The position numbers were made by a program, and so were the translations under genes. Positions 33,125-43,715 of a stretch of 64,000 nt of DNA are shown here, piece after piece. Below the pieces are notes generated by a model. The model searched no databases. It had not been told where the DNA came from and saw only the letters and a program-made list of their open reading frames with translations. Origin of the DNA: Strigamia acuminata (lineage: Eukaryota > Arthropoda > Chilopoda > Geophilomorpha > Linotaeniidae); assembly GCA_949358305.1 (NCBI GenBank), contig OX442317.1:15938491-16002490 (forward strand), in the 5' to 3' direction. Position 1 is the first letter of the stretch, and each line of letters begins with the position of its first letter.

Positions 33125-34197
33125 ACACTAAATTCACTATTTCGACGAAAATGCCGTGCAGAGAAGCGAAAATGCCCCCAAAAATTGAAGGCGAAACAAT
33201 CACAAACTTCCCTTTGGGCACCTCAATAAGTGAGGTGAAAAACCCGAATCTGGTCGCCCTACTAGCTTCCGACCGACCCACCTGGGGGCCGCGGGACGAC
33301 TAGTTGGCCACGGACAAGCCCAGACCGGAATGAGACTGCACGTAGGCGACTGCCTAAAGGGTGCAGAATAAACAAAAGGACCCCAAAACAAAAACCTTAA
33401 GAATTAACAGAGTTTCACGAAAATAGCAACTAAAATACACTTTTCAGATGTGAAGTTGGCCAATTACGGGATCCTTGCGTCGTAATTGGTTCCCACGTTG
33501 CAGTAAACGTCGGCTTCACGTTGTCTTCGCACGGAACTGGGCTGACGTGCAGACCGCGTACACACTTCCGTGTATCGGCCAAAATCGATGTTGCGTACGT
33601 CCACGCCTTCGTACCCGCTTTCCTGGATGCGAAGCACGGAAATAACCGCCTGCACACACGCTTATCGTGTGCAGGGCTTCTCGGTGATCGCCGGATTAAA
33701 TCCGCGAGTTGAATCTCGTCGTTCTTGACGAAAAATCCAACGAAAATGGCCGCCGTGGAGAAAATCGTCGATTCGCGACGATTCCTTCGTGAAACGACGG
33801 TTTCCAGACGTTCCCACGCTGGAAAATCACCAAAAATAACGGCGAATCGACGTATTCGTTCGTCGAATCGTTGGGCGTGCGTGTGTCGGTTTGTCCACAC
33901 TCGTAGACACGCTAACTTCGCCGTGGTTTGCAGCAAAGTTCCGGAAAAACAAAAATGGCGCCGCCCGAGAAAACTCGGTTATATCGGCGAAAAATAAACG
34001 AAATGCAATGTTCCTTACACCGTTTTGCTCCAAATTCACTGTAGAATTGTCCGCACACGTCGTCACGGCTGTCCTTCGCGAAAAATTCCGGTTTTCGGCG
34101 ATACGTCTCGGCGACGATCTGCGACGAACTTCCAACGTTCGTTTTCGCCCGAAAAACCTCACGAACTCGTCAATAACCTGTTGGCCCGATCGTGAGA

Positions 34198-34209
34198 CCT
34201 CTGCTACCA
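34198..34209 (-). promoter_or_regulatory. Copia-2 primer-binding site (tRNA-iMet 3' end)
   Basis: The minus strand reads TGGTAGCAGAGG, separated from the 5' LTR by AA. Same primer as Copia-1. Confidence 0.85.
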
Positions 34210-34211
34210 TT

Positions 34212-34645
34212 TGATAAGTCCGTGGAGGCCAGGAAACATCGGAAAGGAGTTGAAACCAGCTTAAAATGTGCGGGGAGCTCGCACTTCGCGCCCGCCATGT
34301 TTTAATCACATGAAAAGCATAAAAGCAACTGGGTTTGAGGCTAATTGGTCTCAAACCGTACAAAATATGACAATAGGACAAATCAATAGCAACAAGCATT
34401 GATTTGTTCTTTACAATATAAGTAATTGTTAACCTAGGCATAATTAACCGATAAACAACACGGAAAACAACATTTATCGCTCTCTCAAGCAGACGACACA
34501 AGAAACATAGAATATGTGTGTTAACACATAAGAGTAGCATTAATATGCGCTACACGGGTATCCAAAGGATGCCAACACACATATCTGCCATGCCTATCCA
34601 GAAATGCATGGGGAAACGGACAAAATAATTAATCGCATACTAATA
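34212..34645 (-). repeat. Copia-2 5' LTR
   Basis: 434 bp, followed on the plus strand by target duplication GAATG. Confidence 0.95.
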
Positions 34646-34801
34646 GAATGCACGTCAAGAGGTTTAGACTAACGGATGAGTGTCGATGTGGGAGCTTATT
34701 TTTGGGACGAGTCGTCGGGGTTGCCGCCGCCGTCGCCACCGCTCAACGAGCCCAACTGTCATTTATTTATTTATTTAATTATTAATTTTTTTTTTTTTTT
34801 T

Positions 34802-34821
34802 GACCGGCCCGAAGGCCAGTC
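34802..34821 (+). other. Conserved hairpin, R unit 1
   Basis: GACCGGCC-CGAA-GGCCAGTC forms an 8-bp stem with one mismatch and a four-base loop. Other array copies: 35428, 36029, 36673 (variant GACCGTCC), 37284, 37881 and 38526. Dispersed copies: 24234 and 15144 (variant GACTGACC-AGAA). It always follows the TTTA tract directly. Confidence 0.75.
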
Positions 34822-35510
34822 TGAGACCGAGACCCGCCGACCGACCATTGGATGGTAGGCGAGTCGACCAACAGAAAATGGCGACGAACATTTCGGGAGG
34901 CGGAACCACACCAACGACCGACCGGCCATTTGGTACTCAACAGGTACTCCGGTCTCGATCTGAAAAACGTCCGCAAAGTCTATCGGATGCGATGACCGGG
35001 ACTCGCGTCGACTGCGACGGTACATGGTCCCCGGGAAATGATTTAAAAATGTAAAACGACGGTTGTTTTGTAAAACTTTTATTCGAATCTGTCGCGACGA
35101 AGATAAAATGATTAACGGTTGGAAGGCGAGCCGCGAAACCAGTTCTACGACGGGGGAATTAAAATTTTAACAGTCTTTCTTTTTCGGATGATTTTTTTTA
35201 CTCCGTACCGATCGCCACGTCAGACACGAGTAGGATGCACGCGACCGCGCGCACGTTTAAACGAACGAACGAACGAACGGATGCCGACGCAGAAACTTAT
35301 TTTCGGGGCGAGTCGTCGGGGCTGCCGCTACCGCCGCCGTCGCTCAACGACCCCAACCGCATCTATTCGTCGGGACGGATACGTTCCATTTTCGGACTTA
35401 TTTATTTATTTTTTTATTTATTATTTTGACCGGCCCGAAGGCCAGTCTGAGACCGTGGCTAAGCAAGGGTCCTTTTATATCGGATACCGCGCCGCTCGGC
35501 GGGTACTGTG

Positions 35511-35530
35511 CGCCGCTCGACCGAGCGGCG
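35511..35530 (+). other. Perfect palindrome in the type-I cassette
   Basis: CGCCGCTCGACCGAGCGGCG has a 9-bp perfect stem. It recurs in unit 5 (37375-37394), in slightly shorter form in unit 4 (36785-36802), and decayed at 15250. Type-I cassettes only. Confidence 0.7.
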
Positions 35531-35977
35531 GGCCCGAGTCCCGAGTTCGATCTGAAAGTGTTGGCAAAACCCATCGAACGTGTTCGGGAAGACTCCCGTC
35601 CACAACGACGGCGCGAGACCCCCGGAAGATGAAAATAAAATACGAAACGGCTCATTTTCTATAAAATTTTTATTCCAACGAATTACGACGAAGATAACCT
35701 AATTATCGGTTAAAGCACGGACCGCAAAGTCGGTGCCACGACCGGAGAATTAAAATTTTAATCGTCTTTCCTTTTTCGGGTGATTTTTTTTTACTCCGTA
35801 CCGATCGCCACGTCAGACACGAGTAGGATGCACGCGACCGCGCGCACGTTTAAACGAACGAACGAACGAACGGATGCCGACGCGGAAACTTATTTTCGGG
35901 GCGAGTCGTCGGGGCTGTCGTTGCTGCCGCCACCGCCGCCGCTCAGCGACCCCAGTTGCCCCAATTTTACGGCCAAT

Positions 35978-36024
<47 letters not shown>

Positions 36025-37248
36025 TTTTGACCGGCCCGAAGGCCAGTCTGAGAGACACGGGATGAACGCGCACAAATGCCACATCATCGACCGGACGCTG
36101 AAGCATCGACCGTTTACTCGGTCGAGGAAATTTTAAACTATATAACCATCGACCGGTCAGTTGGGGAGGCGCGCCCGGTACTATACGAGACGGTCCGCCC
36201 CGATCTGAAAACGCTCGCCGAACCCGCAGAACGCGTTCGGTGAGACTCGCGTCGACTACGACAACGCGAGACCCCCGGAAGATGAAAATAAAATACGAAA
36301 CGGCTGATTTTCTGTGAAATTTTTATTACGACGAGTTGCGACGAAGATAACCTAATTAACGGTTGAAGCACGGACCGCAAAGTCGGTTCCACGACCGAAG
36401 AATTAAAATTTTAATCGTTTTTCCTTTTGCGTGTGATATTTTTTTTTAACCCCGTACCGATCGCCACACCGGACACGAGTAGAATGCACGCGACCGCACG
36501 CGCTGCGGGGTTTAGACGGACGAAGGGATGCCGGTGCGGGAGCTTATTTTCGGGGCAAGTCGTCGGGGCTGCCGCTGTCGTCGCCGCTCAACGACACCAT
36601 TTGCCCCTATTCTCGTCGGGACGGGCGCGTTCTATTTCCGATTTATTTGTTTCTTCATTTATTTATTATTTTGACCGTCCCGAAGGCCAGTCTGAGACCG
36701 AGAGAGCGAGGAAGGCGTTCAAGAAGGACGCCTACAGCCACTGGAAGCGAGAACCCGGCTACCACGCCGCCCGGCGGGTACTGAGCCGCTCGACCGAGCG
36801 GCGGGCCCGAGTTCCGCTGGCGATCTGAAAGTGTTGGCAAAACCCATCGAACGTGTTGAGGAAGACTCCCATCGACTGGGACGGCGCGAGACCCCCGGAA
36901 GATGAAAATAAAATACGAAACAACGGATTCCCTACAAATTTTTTTTCCCGGTAAATTACGACGAAGATAATCTAATTAACGGTTAAAGTACGAACCGCAG
37001 AGTCGGTGCCACGACCGAAGAATTAAAAATTTAATCGTCTTTCTTTTTCGGGTGATATTTTTTACTCCGTACCGATCGCCACGTCAGACACGAGTAGGAT
37101 GCACGCGACCGCGCGCACGTTTAAACGAACGAACGAACGAACGGATGCCGACGCGGAAACTTATTTTCGGGGCGAGTCGTCGTGGCTGTCGTTGCTGTCG
37201 CCACCGCCGCCGCTCAGCGACCCCAGTTGCCCCAATTTTACGGCCAAT

Positions 37249-37279
<31 letters not shown>

Positions 37280-38482
37280 TTTTGACCGGCCCGAAGGCCA
37301 GTCTGAGACCGAAGAAGCACGGCTGCTTTTACAAAGACGGGTATCGAATACCGCGCCGCTCGGCGGGTACTGTGCGCCGCTCGACCGAGCGGCGGGCCCG
37401 AGTCCCGAGTTCGATCTGAAAGTGTTGGCAAAACCCATCGAACGTGTTCGGGAAGACTCCCGTCCACAACGACGGCGCGAGACCCCCGGAAGATGAAAAT
37501 AAAATACGAAACGGCTGATTTTCTGTGAAATTTTTATTACGACGAGTTGCGACGAAGATAACCTAATTAACGGTTAAAGCACGAACCGCAAAGTCGGTTC
37601 CACGACCGGAGAATTAAAATTTTAATCGTCTTTCCTTTTGCGTGTAATATTTTTTTTTTACCCCGTACCGATCGCCACACCGGACACGAGTAGAATGCAC
37701 GCGACCGCACGCGCGCTGCGAGGTTTAGACGGACGAAGAAATGCCGGTGCGGGAGCTTATTTTTGGGGCGAGTCGTCGGGGCTACCGCCGCCGCTGCCGC
37801 CGCTCAACGACGCCACCCGCCCCTAGTCTCGCCGGGACGGGAGCGTTCTATTTCCGATTTATTCATTTATTTGTTATTTTGACCGGCCCGAAGGCCAGTC
37901 TGAGCCCGAGACCGATTGGGGACCTGTCGACCACCCATTTGGAGCACAAGCATAAATACCGCACCACCGACCGATCCTCGGGTGGGAGAGGCGAATGCCA
38001 TCTTGTCATCAAACGGGGATCGAGCGGCGCACGAGACGGGGGCGACGGCCCTCTCACTTTGGTCTCGATCTGAGGATCCCCTCAAAATCCGTAGAAAGCG
38101 ATGATTGAAACTAACGCCTACTACGACGGCACGAGACCCCCGGAAGATGAAAATAAAATGCATAACGGCTGATTTTCTATAAAATTTTTATTCCAACGAA
38201 TTACGACGAAGATAACCTAATTAACGGTTAAAGCACGAGCCGCAAAGTCGGTGCCACGACCGGAGAATTAAAATTTTAATCGTCTTTCCTTTTTCGGGTG
38301 ATCTATGCCGATCGCCACATCGGACACGAGTAGAATGCACGCGACCGCACGCGCACTGCGAGGTTTAGACGAGCAAACGGATGCCGGCGCGGGAGCTTAT
38401 CTTTTGTGACGAGTCGTCGGGGTTGCCGCTGCCACCACCGCCACCGTCCAGCGACCTCAACCGCCTTTATTCGCCGACTCGT

Positions 38483-38521
<39 letters not shown>

Positions 38522-38900
38522 TTTTGACCGGCCCGAAGGCCAGTCTGAGAGACACGGGATGAACGCGCACAAATGCCACATCATCGACCGGACGCTGAAG
38601 CATCGACCGTTTACTCGGTCGAGGAAATTTTAAACTATACAACCATCGACCGGTCAGTTGGGGAGGCGCGCCCGGTACTATACGAGACGGTCCGCCCCGA
38701 TCTGAAAACGCTCGCCGAACCCGCAGAACGCGTTGGGTGAGACTCGCGTCGACTGCGACGACGCGAGACTCCCGGAAAGTGAAAATAAAATACGAAACGA
38801 TTGATTTTCTGTAAAAATTTTATTATGACGAGTTGCAACGAAGATAACCTAATTAATGACTGGAGCACACGGCGCGAAATTAATCCTATGATCGGGAAAT

Positions 38901-39310
38901 GCATTTATATTTTTTAAAGACTCTGGTTTGACCAGGCACGAACGTTTATGTACGAGATCCAACGTCCGATCACGTGACATGTGATATATTTCGCAAAACC
39001 ACCACGCCGTTTCTCCAAATTAGGTTTTCACGAAACTCGATTCTATTTTTACCCACGTGGTCACGTGCCCTTCCCGATATCAAAATCGCGTTTTAGCGAA
39101 ACCCGAAGTTTCGTTTTTAATCGGCTGTTTTTGTTGGACACGAAGAAGCGTTATAGCGCGATCGCGCTAAGCGAGATTTGTAAAGTTGAGGATGCGTTAC
39201 AACGCGTTTTCAAAAAGCGGTTTGCCAAGAATGATAAAACACGCGCGATCGTGCGGATTGTACGAATAGGTGAAATCCGCAGAATCCGCCACGAGACTGC
39301 GAACAGGGGG
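38901..39310. other. No gene; diverged repeat continuing from the array
   Basis: The first 100 bases (GACTCTGGTTTGACC.., TCCAACGTCCGATCACGTGAC) parallel 24620-24720 (GTCTTCGACGTCCGGTCACGTGACC), so the same sequence flanks both R copies. The rest has a CpG-rich stretch without a clear frame. Confidence 0.4.
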
Positions 39311-39364
39311 TCAAGGTATAGGCCGCCGTAATGTTAAATATAGGGTCCCTTTCGCACTCCGCGA

Positions 39365-42207
39365 AATCCGCATGCGCGCCATAAGGATATAGACCGTCTC
39401 CTTGAGGCGGGCGTGCAAATATGCCGTTTCGACATCATGATGCTTGACACGAAGTCGGCGTTTGGCGGCTAATGCCATCAATATCCTCACCGTGGCCAAT
39501 CGTACTACCGGTGAATAAGACTCGTCGTAATCGACCCCCTGGATGACGTTGAATCCCTGCGCAACTAATCTCGCTTTGTATCGCGTAATACGTCCATTCT
39601 GGTCGGTCTTCAGCGAGTAGACCCAACGAGATCCAACTACCTTCACATCCGGGGTCTATGAACAACTTTCCAAGTCTTTTGCTCACTATGTGACCCAAGT
39701 TCGGCTTCCATCGCCAACTTCCACGATGCTGCCTGAGGGGAAGCCAAAGCTTGCTTGTAGTTCTTAGGAACTATAACCGGAACCTCCTCCGGTGAGTCCG
39801 ACGCCATAGGTTCATCCAACTGGTTGTCATCGTGAGTCAAAGAATGGGCATCTGACAACAAACTTGAACCCAAAGTGTCCTCATCAAATTTAACGTCACG
39901 CGAAACAAAATATTTACGTGCTGTTGGATCGTAAAAACTCCAACCGGGGGCGTTGAACGGATATCCCGTAAATATCGCTCTTTTCGCTCTTGGCTCCAAT
40001 TTGGAACGATCTTGGACTGGTATCCATGTATAAGCGAGGCTGCCAAAAATTCTCATGTTTGCTACATTAGGTTTACGGCCCGTCAACCTCTCAATTGGGG
40101 TCTCAGCGTCGAAACGTCGCATCTTGGACCTGTTGGAGGCATAAGCGGCAGTTTCAACCGCATCCTGCCAAAATTGAGTGGGCAGTTTCGCGTCCAATAA
40201 TAAGGTCCTTGCGGCGTCCAACAGCTTCCGGTTTGCACGTTCCGCAACGCCATTTTGGGAGGGGCTGTATGGAATGGTCAACTGATGATGGACACCACGG
40301 CTGGTCAATAAATCTTTAAATGCAGTATTGACAAACTCAGTACCGTTGTCAGATCTCAATCTTTTTAATTTTGCCCCAAATCTTTTCTCATAAAGTAATA
40401 AAAATTTCTTAAATTCTTCCACCGTGTCCGACTTCTTTTCCAAAAAACGAGTGAATATCACTCGGGAGAAATCATCGACTATCGTAAAAATGTACTTGTT
40501 TCCTTTTATCGATTCACGCCTAAATGGCCCACATAAATTGACGTGAAGCATTTCCATAGGCCCAGATGCCGTGATGTAATTGGTAGACTCAAAAGGGGAT
40601 CGCGTCTTCTTCGCCATAATGCACTTGTCGCACAACTTCGGATCTCGGTCCATATTTAATTCCATGCCTTCCACTAAATTTTTATACACCATTTCTCTTA
40701 AAGATTTAAATCCCAGGTGTGCTAATCTGCGGTGCCACAAAATCACTGGCAATCTCGCGATCTTCGTTCCAGGTTTATCCTTACCCCCGGTTAGCGATAG
40801 TCCAATATTAATCGGGGGGGAAGGGGCAATTGACTGTTCAACGCTTCTATTCAACTGAAATAAACCAGAAGCTTGGATTGCTTCAAATATTTTGGTTCCA
40901 GTCGCCGTCGATACAACACACTTATCATCCGAAAATGACACAACATAACCTTGTTGCACAATTCGTGCAACCGACAGTAAATTCGTTTTCAATGACGGAA
41001 CATATTTAACATCAGTTAATCGAATTATTTTCCTTTGATCATGTAACCATAAAACCAAGAGCACAGTTCCGGTTCCCACAGAGGGCACTTTCCGTCCATC
41101 AGCAAGAACAACCTGTCTCCCAGGTGATAAATCCAATTGTTCAAAACACGTTGCGTCATTCGACATATGAGACGACGCACCGGAATCCATGTACCAAATT
41201 GGGTCCTCCCTGGTGGCTGATCCTGTCACAGATTGGAGTAGGCACGTGGTTTGGTTGTGCGCGTGCATCGCATAATCGACCACGTATTGCAGTTCATCCG
41301 CCTTCGCAGATGTTGAAGGTTGCTGGGCAACTGCAACGCTGGCATTCTGCCGTCTGCCTCTAAAGTTGCCTCGGGAGCGAGTCTGAGAGCGGGCACGAAT
41401 CTCGGCTGCAGCCTTCGGGTCAACGGGTTGTCGGCATTCAGCATGTCGATGGCCCAAACGTCCACAGTTCCAACATTTTGTGGGCTGTCTGCCGCCCCGG
41501 TTGGCTCCTGCGCCGCGCCAAGGTCCGAAGTTCCCGCGTCCGCCGCTTCCATTTGGCCCACGCGCCCATGCTGCACTTTCCAACTTGAAATCGGTGGGAG
41601 CAGGCAACGCCGTACGCCGCATCTCCTCCGCTTGCAATGCGCGTCGAAGAGTTTGCATTTTCAGTGTGCTGCGTCCGACGACGTCACAACTCGTCACGAC
41701 GCCTCTGTAGTCAGGTGTCAGCCCCCTCAAAACGTGTGCGCACAGCTCGGCCTCGTCAATCGGTGCCCCGATTGAATTCAGCTCCTCGGCAACCGATATC
41801 ATCCGATCGAGGTAAGCTGCCACCGTTTCCTTCGCCTTCATCTGAATATGAGCAAGTTCCACTCGCTTCTGGACCTTCAATTCGGCAACTTCACCTCGAT
41901 TTTCGATTTTCAATGCGTTCCAAGCTGCCTTTGCGGTGTCATGGTTTAACACGTGGCGTAGCTGAGCAGTATCGATCGTCTGCAAAATTATATTTAATGC
42001 TTCAACGTCCTTGGCCGCCCATGTTTTGACCCGCTCCTTGAACACGTCATCTGTTTCACCAACAGTCTTAATTGGCGCATCATCCACAATCACGAACCAC
42101 GCCTCTCTGGACTTGAGCAAAATTCGAACTCGATACTCCCACGTCGGGTAGTTACGGCCGTTCAACTTTTCAACGTAAGTAATGGCGGATTCTGCTTTGG
42201 CCGCCAT
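39365..42207 (-). pseudogene. Copia-3 Gag-Pol, broken
   Basis: The main frame is 42207-39643 (854 codons): Gag of the UBN2 type (10-200), CCHC CWNCGRLGHRHAEC (245-258), protease MDSGASSHMS (D341), HHCC region (WHRRLAHLGF to CDKCIMAKK, about 491-534), and integrase with SDNGTEF (D620) and NGVAERAN (E656). The first catalytic Asp is Asn (HVNLCGPF, N557). Reverse transcriptase continues in another frame from about 39646 (VVGSRWVYSLKTD, YKARLVAQGF, DVETAYLHA), so a frameshift lies near 39645. It then stops near 39370, where the sequence turns into a motif also found at 6190. Catalytically dead on three counts. Confidence 0.85.
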
Positions 42208-42320
42208 TTTTCAATCGAATCTTCTCATCCGTACCTTGTTTCGCGAGAAATTGGCGTGATCAACAGCGGCACCAACTTCAATTTTGATTTGTGAAATGTT
42301 CCTTGCACTTTAGATCATGT

Positions 42321-42335
42321 TGGGCCCATAACCCA
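42321..42335 (-). promoter_or_regulatory. Copia-3 primer-binding site, half-tRNA type
   Basis: The minus strand reads TGGGTTATGGGCCCA directly after the LTR edge. This is complementary to the anticodon arm of initiator-Met tRNA (CAU anticodon loop), the priming mode established for Drosophila copia, which uses the 5' half of that tRNA. It is not a tRNA gene: no cloverleaf surrounds it. Confidence 0.85.
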
Positions 42336-42400
42336 TGTTAGGGAAATTGAGCAGAGCTCCCAGATTGGGAAGAATTCACACTCGTCACACATTCAGTTGC

Positions 42401-42927
42401 AACCATGACAAGAACATCTTTTAATGTAACAATAGATTTAGATGTACAATGTGCTCAACACTATACATTATTGTGTAAAGTGAATATATATCTCTAATAC
42501 CAACCAATTTTAAAATGTTATGCAAAATAACTAGTTCTATTTGTGTGATGGAACAAAATTTCTTTTAATAAGGTGCATTTTAATAAATATAAGTTTCACA
42601 GATCGCACCAGAGCCATTAATTGAGTTTCCTAGCTGTAATACAGTCATGGATGCATCACCATATTGATGATATGCAAGGATACAAGTTAGCTACTTAGAT
42701 AGAGCTTGGATGCCTCCATTTTGTTTTGAGTTTCACAAGCCTCAAAATCGCTTCTTAACAAAATCACAAAACTACCTTTTAGATGTTTTTGGGATTTTAT
42801 ATTTTTGCTCTCTTGTACTTTAGTGAATGTGAATGTGATTGGTAGAACAGATATCACATGACAATACTCAAAAATCACAAAGTTGTCCAGATCACACAAT
42901 TGAAAATTTGACTAAGTTAATTCATTA
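42401..42927. other. No gene; start of the AT-rich block
   Basis: It holds the remainder of the Copia-3 LTR (outer end undetermined) and AT-rich sequence with short AATCACAAA repeats related to the following MITE. No supported frame. Confidence 0.4.
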
Positions 42928-43504
42928 GGGGGTTTCATTAAATGAGTGATTAGTTGATTACTTTGATTATTGCAATAATCATAATCACTCAATTATTGAG
43001 GGCCAAACAAAAAATCTGATTATGTGATTATTGGTAGGTGTGATTATGTGTTGGTCACATGACTTTCTGTGCAAACATGCAAGGGGAAACCTGAAAAGGT
43101 GATGCAGGAACCGTAACATGTAGATTGTTCCGATGGGCGGAATTGTTTGAAGTGTAACCTAGATACGTAGCAATTGTTTAAAAAAAGTTGCTACAAGTAA
43201 CAATTGCAACTCCCTAACTTGTTTTGTGTGTTCAGTTTAACCTAAACTGAGCACACTTTGTTAAATTATGTAGCCGAAGCGGGTGTGGCGCCGCCATGTT
43301 GGTTTGAGTTGAGAGAGCACTCATAATCGCCCAAGTCAGCAGAAAATCATGTTTTGGGATGATTACTTGATTACTTGCTTAGTTGCTTATTTGCTGAAGT
43401 GATTATTCTCAGGATTGGTTGAATCCAGTCACATGATACATCAAATAATCAAGTAATCAAAGTAATCAAAGTAATCAACTAATCACTCATTTAATGAAAC
43501 CCCC
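42928..43504. mobile_element. MITE with about 41-bp terminal inverted repeats (Tc1/mariner-like)
   Basis: The left end GGGGGTTTCATTAAATGAG and the right end CTCATTTAATGAAACCCCC are exact complements. Identity extends about 41 bases (through TTAGTTGATTACTTTGATTA). TA flanks both ends (42926-42927 and 43505-43506), the Tc1/mariner target duplication. 577 bp with no transposase frame. A diverged relative ends at about 43590 (ATAATGAAACCTAGTA). Confidence 0.85.
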
Positions 43505-43715
43505 TATTGTAATCTCATTTTGGAGACATCAAAGAATAATGATTCTGTGATTAATGCAAAATCACAAAATTGCAAAATCATTCATATAATGAAACCTAGT
43601 ATAATAATAATGTGATAATTTAATTTGCCATTTACAGACAAAAGCGAACTTCTGAAATATCCAAAACGGTTAAAACTAATGAAAAGAATATCTACAAGTT
43701 CAGCATCATGATGAA

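Larger units (their letters stand above)
27820..34645 (-). mobile_element. Copia-2: intact, recently inserted Ty1/copia element
   Basis: LTRs at 27820-28253 and 34212-34645 are both 434 bp with no differences visible by eye. The target duplication GAATG is at 27815-27819 and 34646-34650. In element orientation the LTR reads TATTAG..TTATCA, so its 5' end is TA instead of the usual TG. The primer site (TGGTAGCAGAGG, two bases from the LTR) matches initiator-Met tRNA. A purine tract (GGGGGATT) abuts the 3' LTR. A single uninterrupted 1617-codon Gag-Pol frame fills the interior after a leader of about 1.1 kb. All catalytic motifs are present, so the copy is probably competent. Confidence 0.93.
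34646..38900 (+). repeat. Tandem array of about seven R units (593-656 bp) with variable cassettes
   Basis: The anchor ATCGCCAC occurs at 35211, 35804, 36460, 37075, 37671 and 38311. Unit 1 begins at the Copia-2 target site. Each unit has, in order: a leader (GACACGAGTAGAATGCACGCG), the core (TTATTTTCGGGGCGAGTCG then CGGGGCTGCC), a (TTTA)n tract, the hairpin GACCGGCCCGAAGGCCAGTC, a variable 80-160-bp cassette, the GATCTGAAA..CCATCGAACG..GACTC block, CCCCCGGAAG, and the tail (ATAAAATACGAAACGGC to AATTTTAATCGTC). Cassettes are of at least four types. No frame is conserved between units, so it does not look coding. Confidence 0.85.
39311..42400 (-). mobile_element. Copia-3: truncated, inactivated Copia element
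   Basis: Minus strand. The 5' side is kept: an LTR edge (TGTTAGGG at 42336, on the plus strand), a primer site of the Drosophila copia type, then Gag and most of Pol. The reverse transcriptase is cut off near 39370, about 80 codons in, and there is no 3' half or 3' LTR. The outer boundary of the 5' LTR cannot be placed because no second LTR exists. Unlike Copia-1 and Copia-2, it uses the anticodon arm of the tRNA as primer, so it belongs to another lineage. Confidence 0.8.

Noticed and set aside
28292-33229. Plus-strand frames opposite Copia-2
   Set aside because: Shadows of the intact minus-strand Gag-Pol frame. No independent motifs.
4188-37285. Many frames with YLFIYLFI or similar runs
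   Set aside because: These are translations of (TTTA)n microsatellites, which lack stops in that frame. No other coding support.
35119-37496. Protein-coding genes inside the tandem array (Arg/Glu-rich frames after CCAG)
   Set aside because: The frames differ from unit to unit, shift between homologous cassettes, and run into microsatellites. No shared peptide.
34646-38900. CRISPR-like array
   Set aside because: The constant blocks total about 450 bp per unit and the genome is eukaryotic. No short regular repeats, leader or cas genes.
1-42300. The whole first block as an integrated large DNA virus (TK gene, homologous repeats, acidic proteins)
   Set aside because: Most genes have several spliceosomal introns, and no viral hallmark gene (polymerase, capsid, packaging ATPase) is present. 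The TK alone is not sufficient.
42317-42336. A tRNA-Met gene
   Set aside because: Only the anticodon arm is present, abutting an LTR edge. It is a primer-binding site, and no acceptor or D/T arms surround it.
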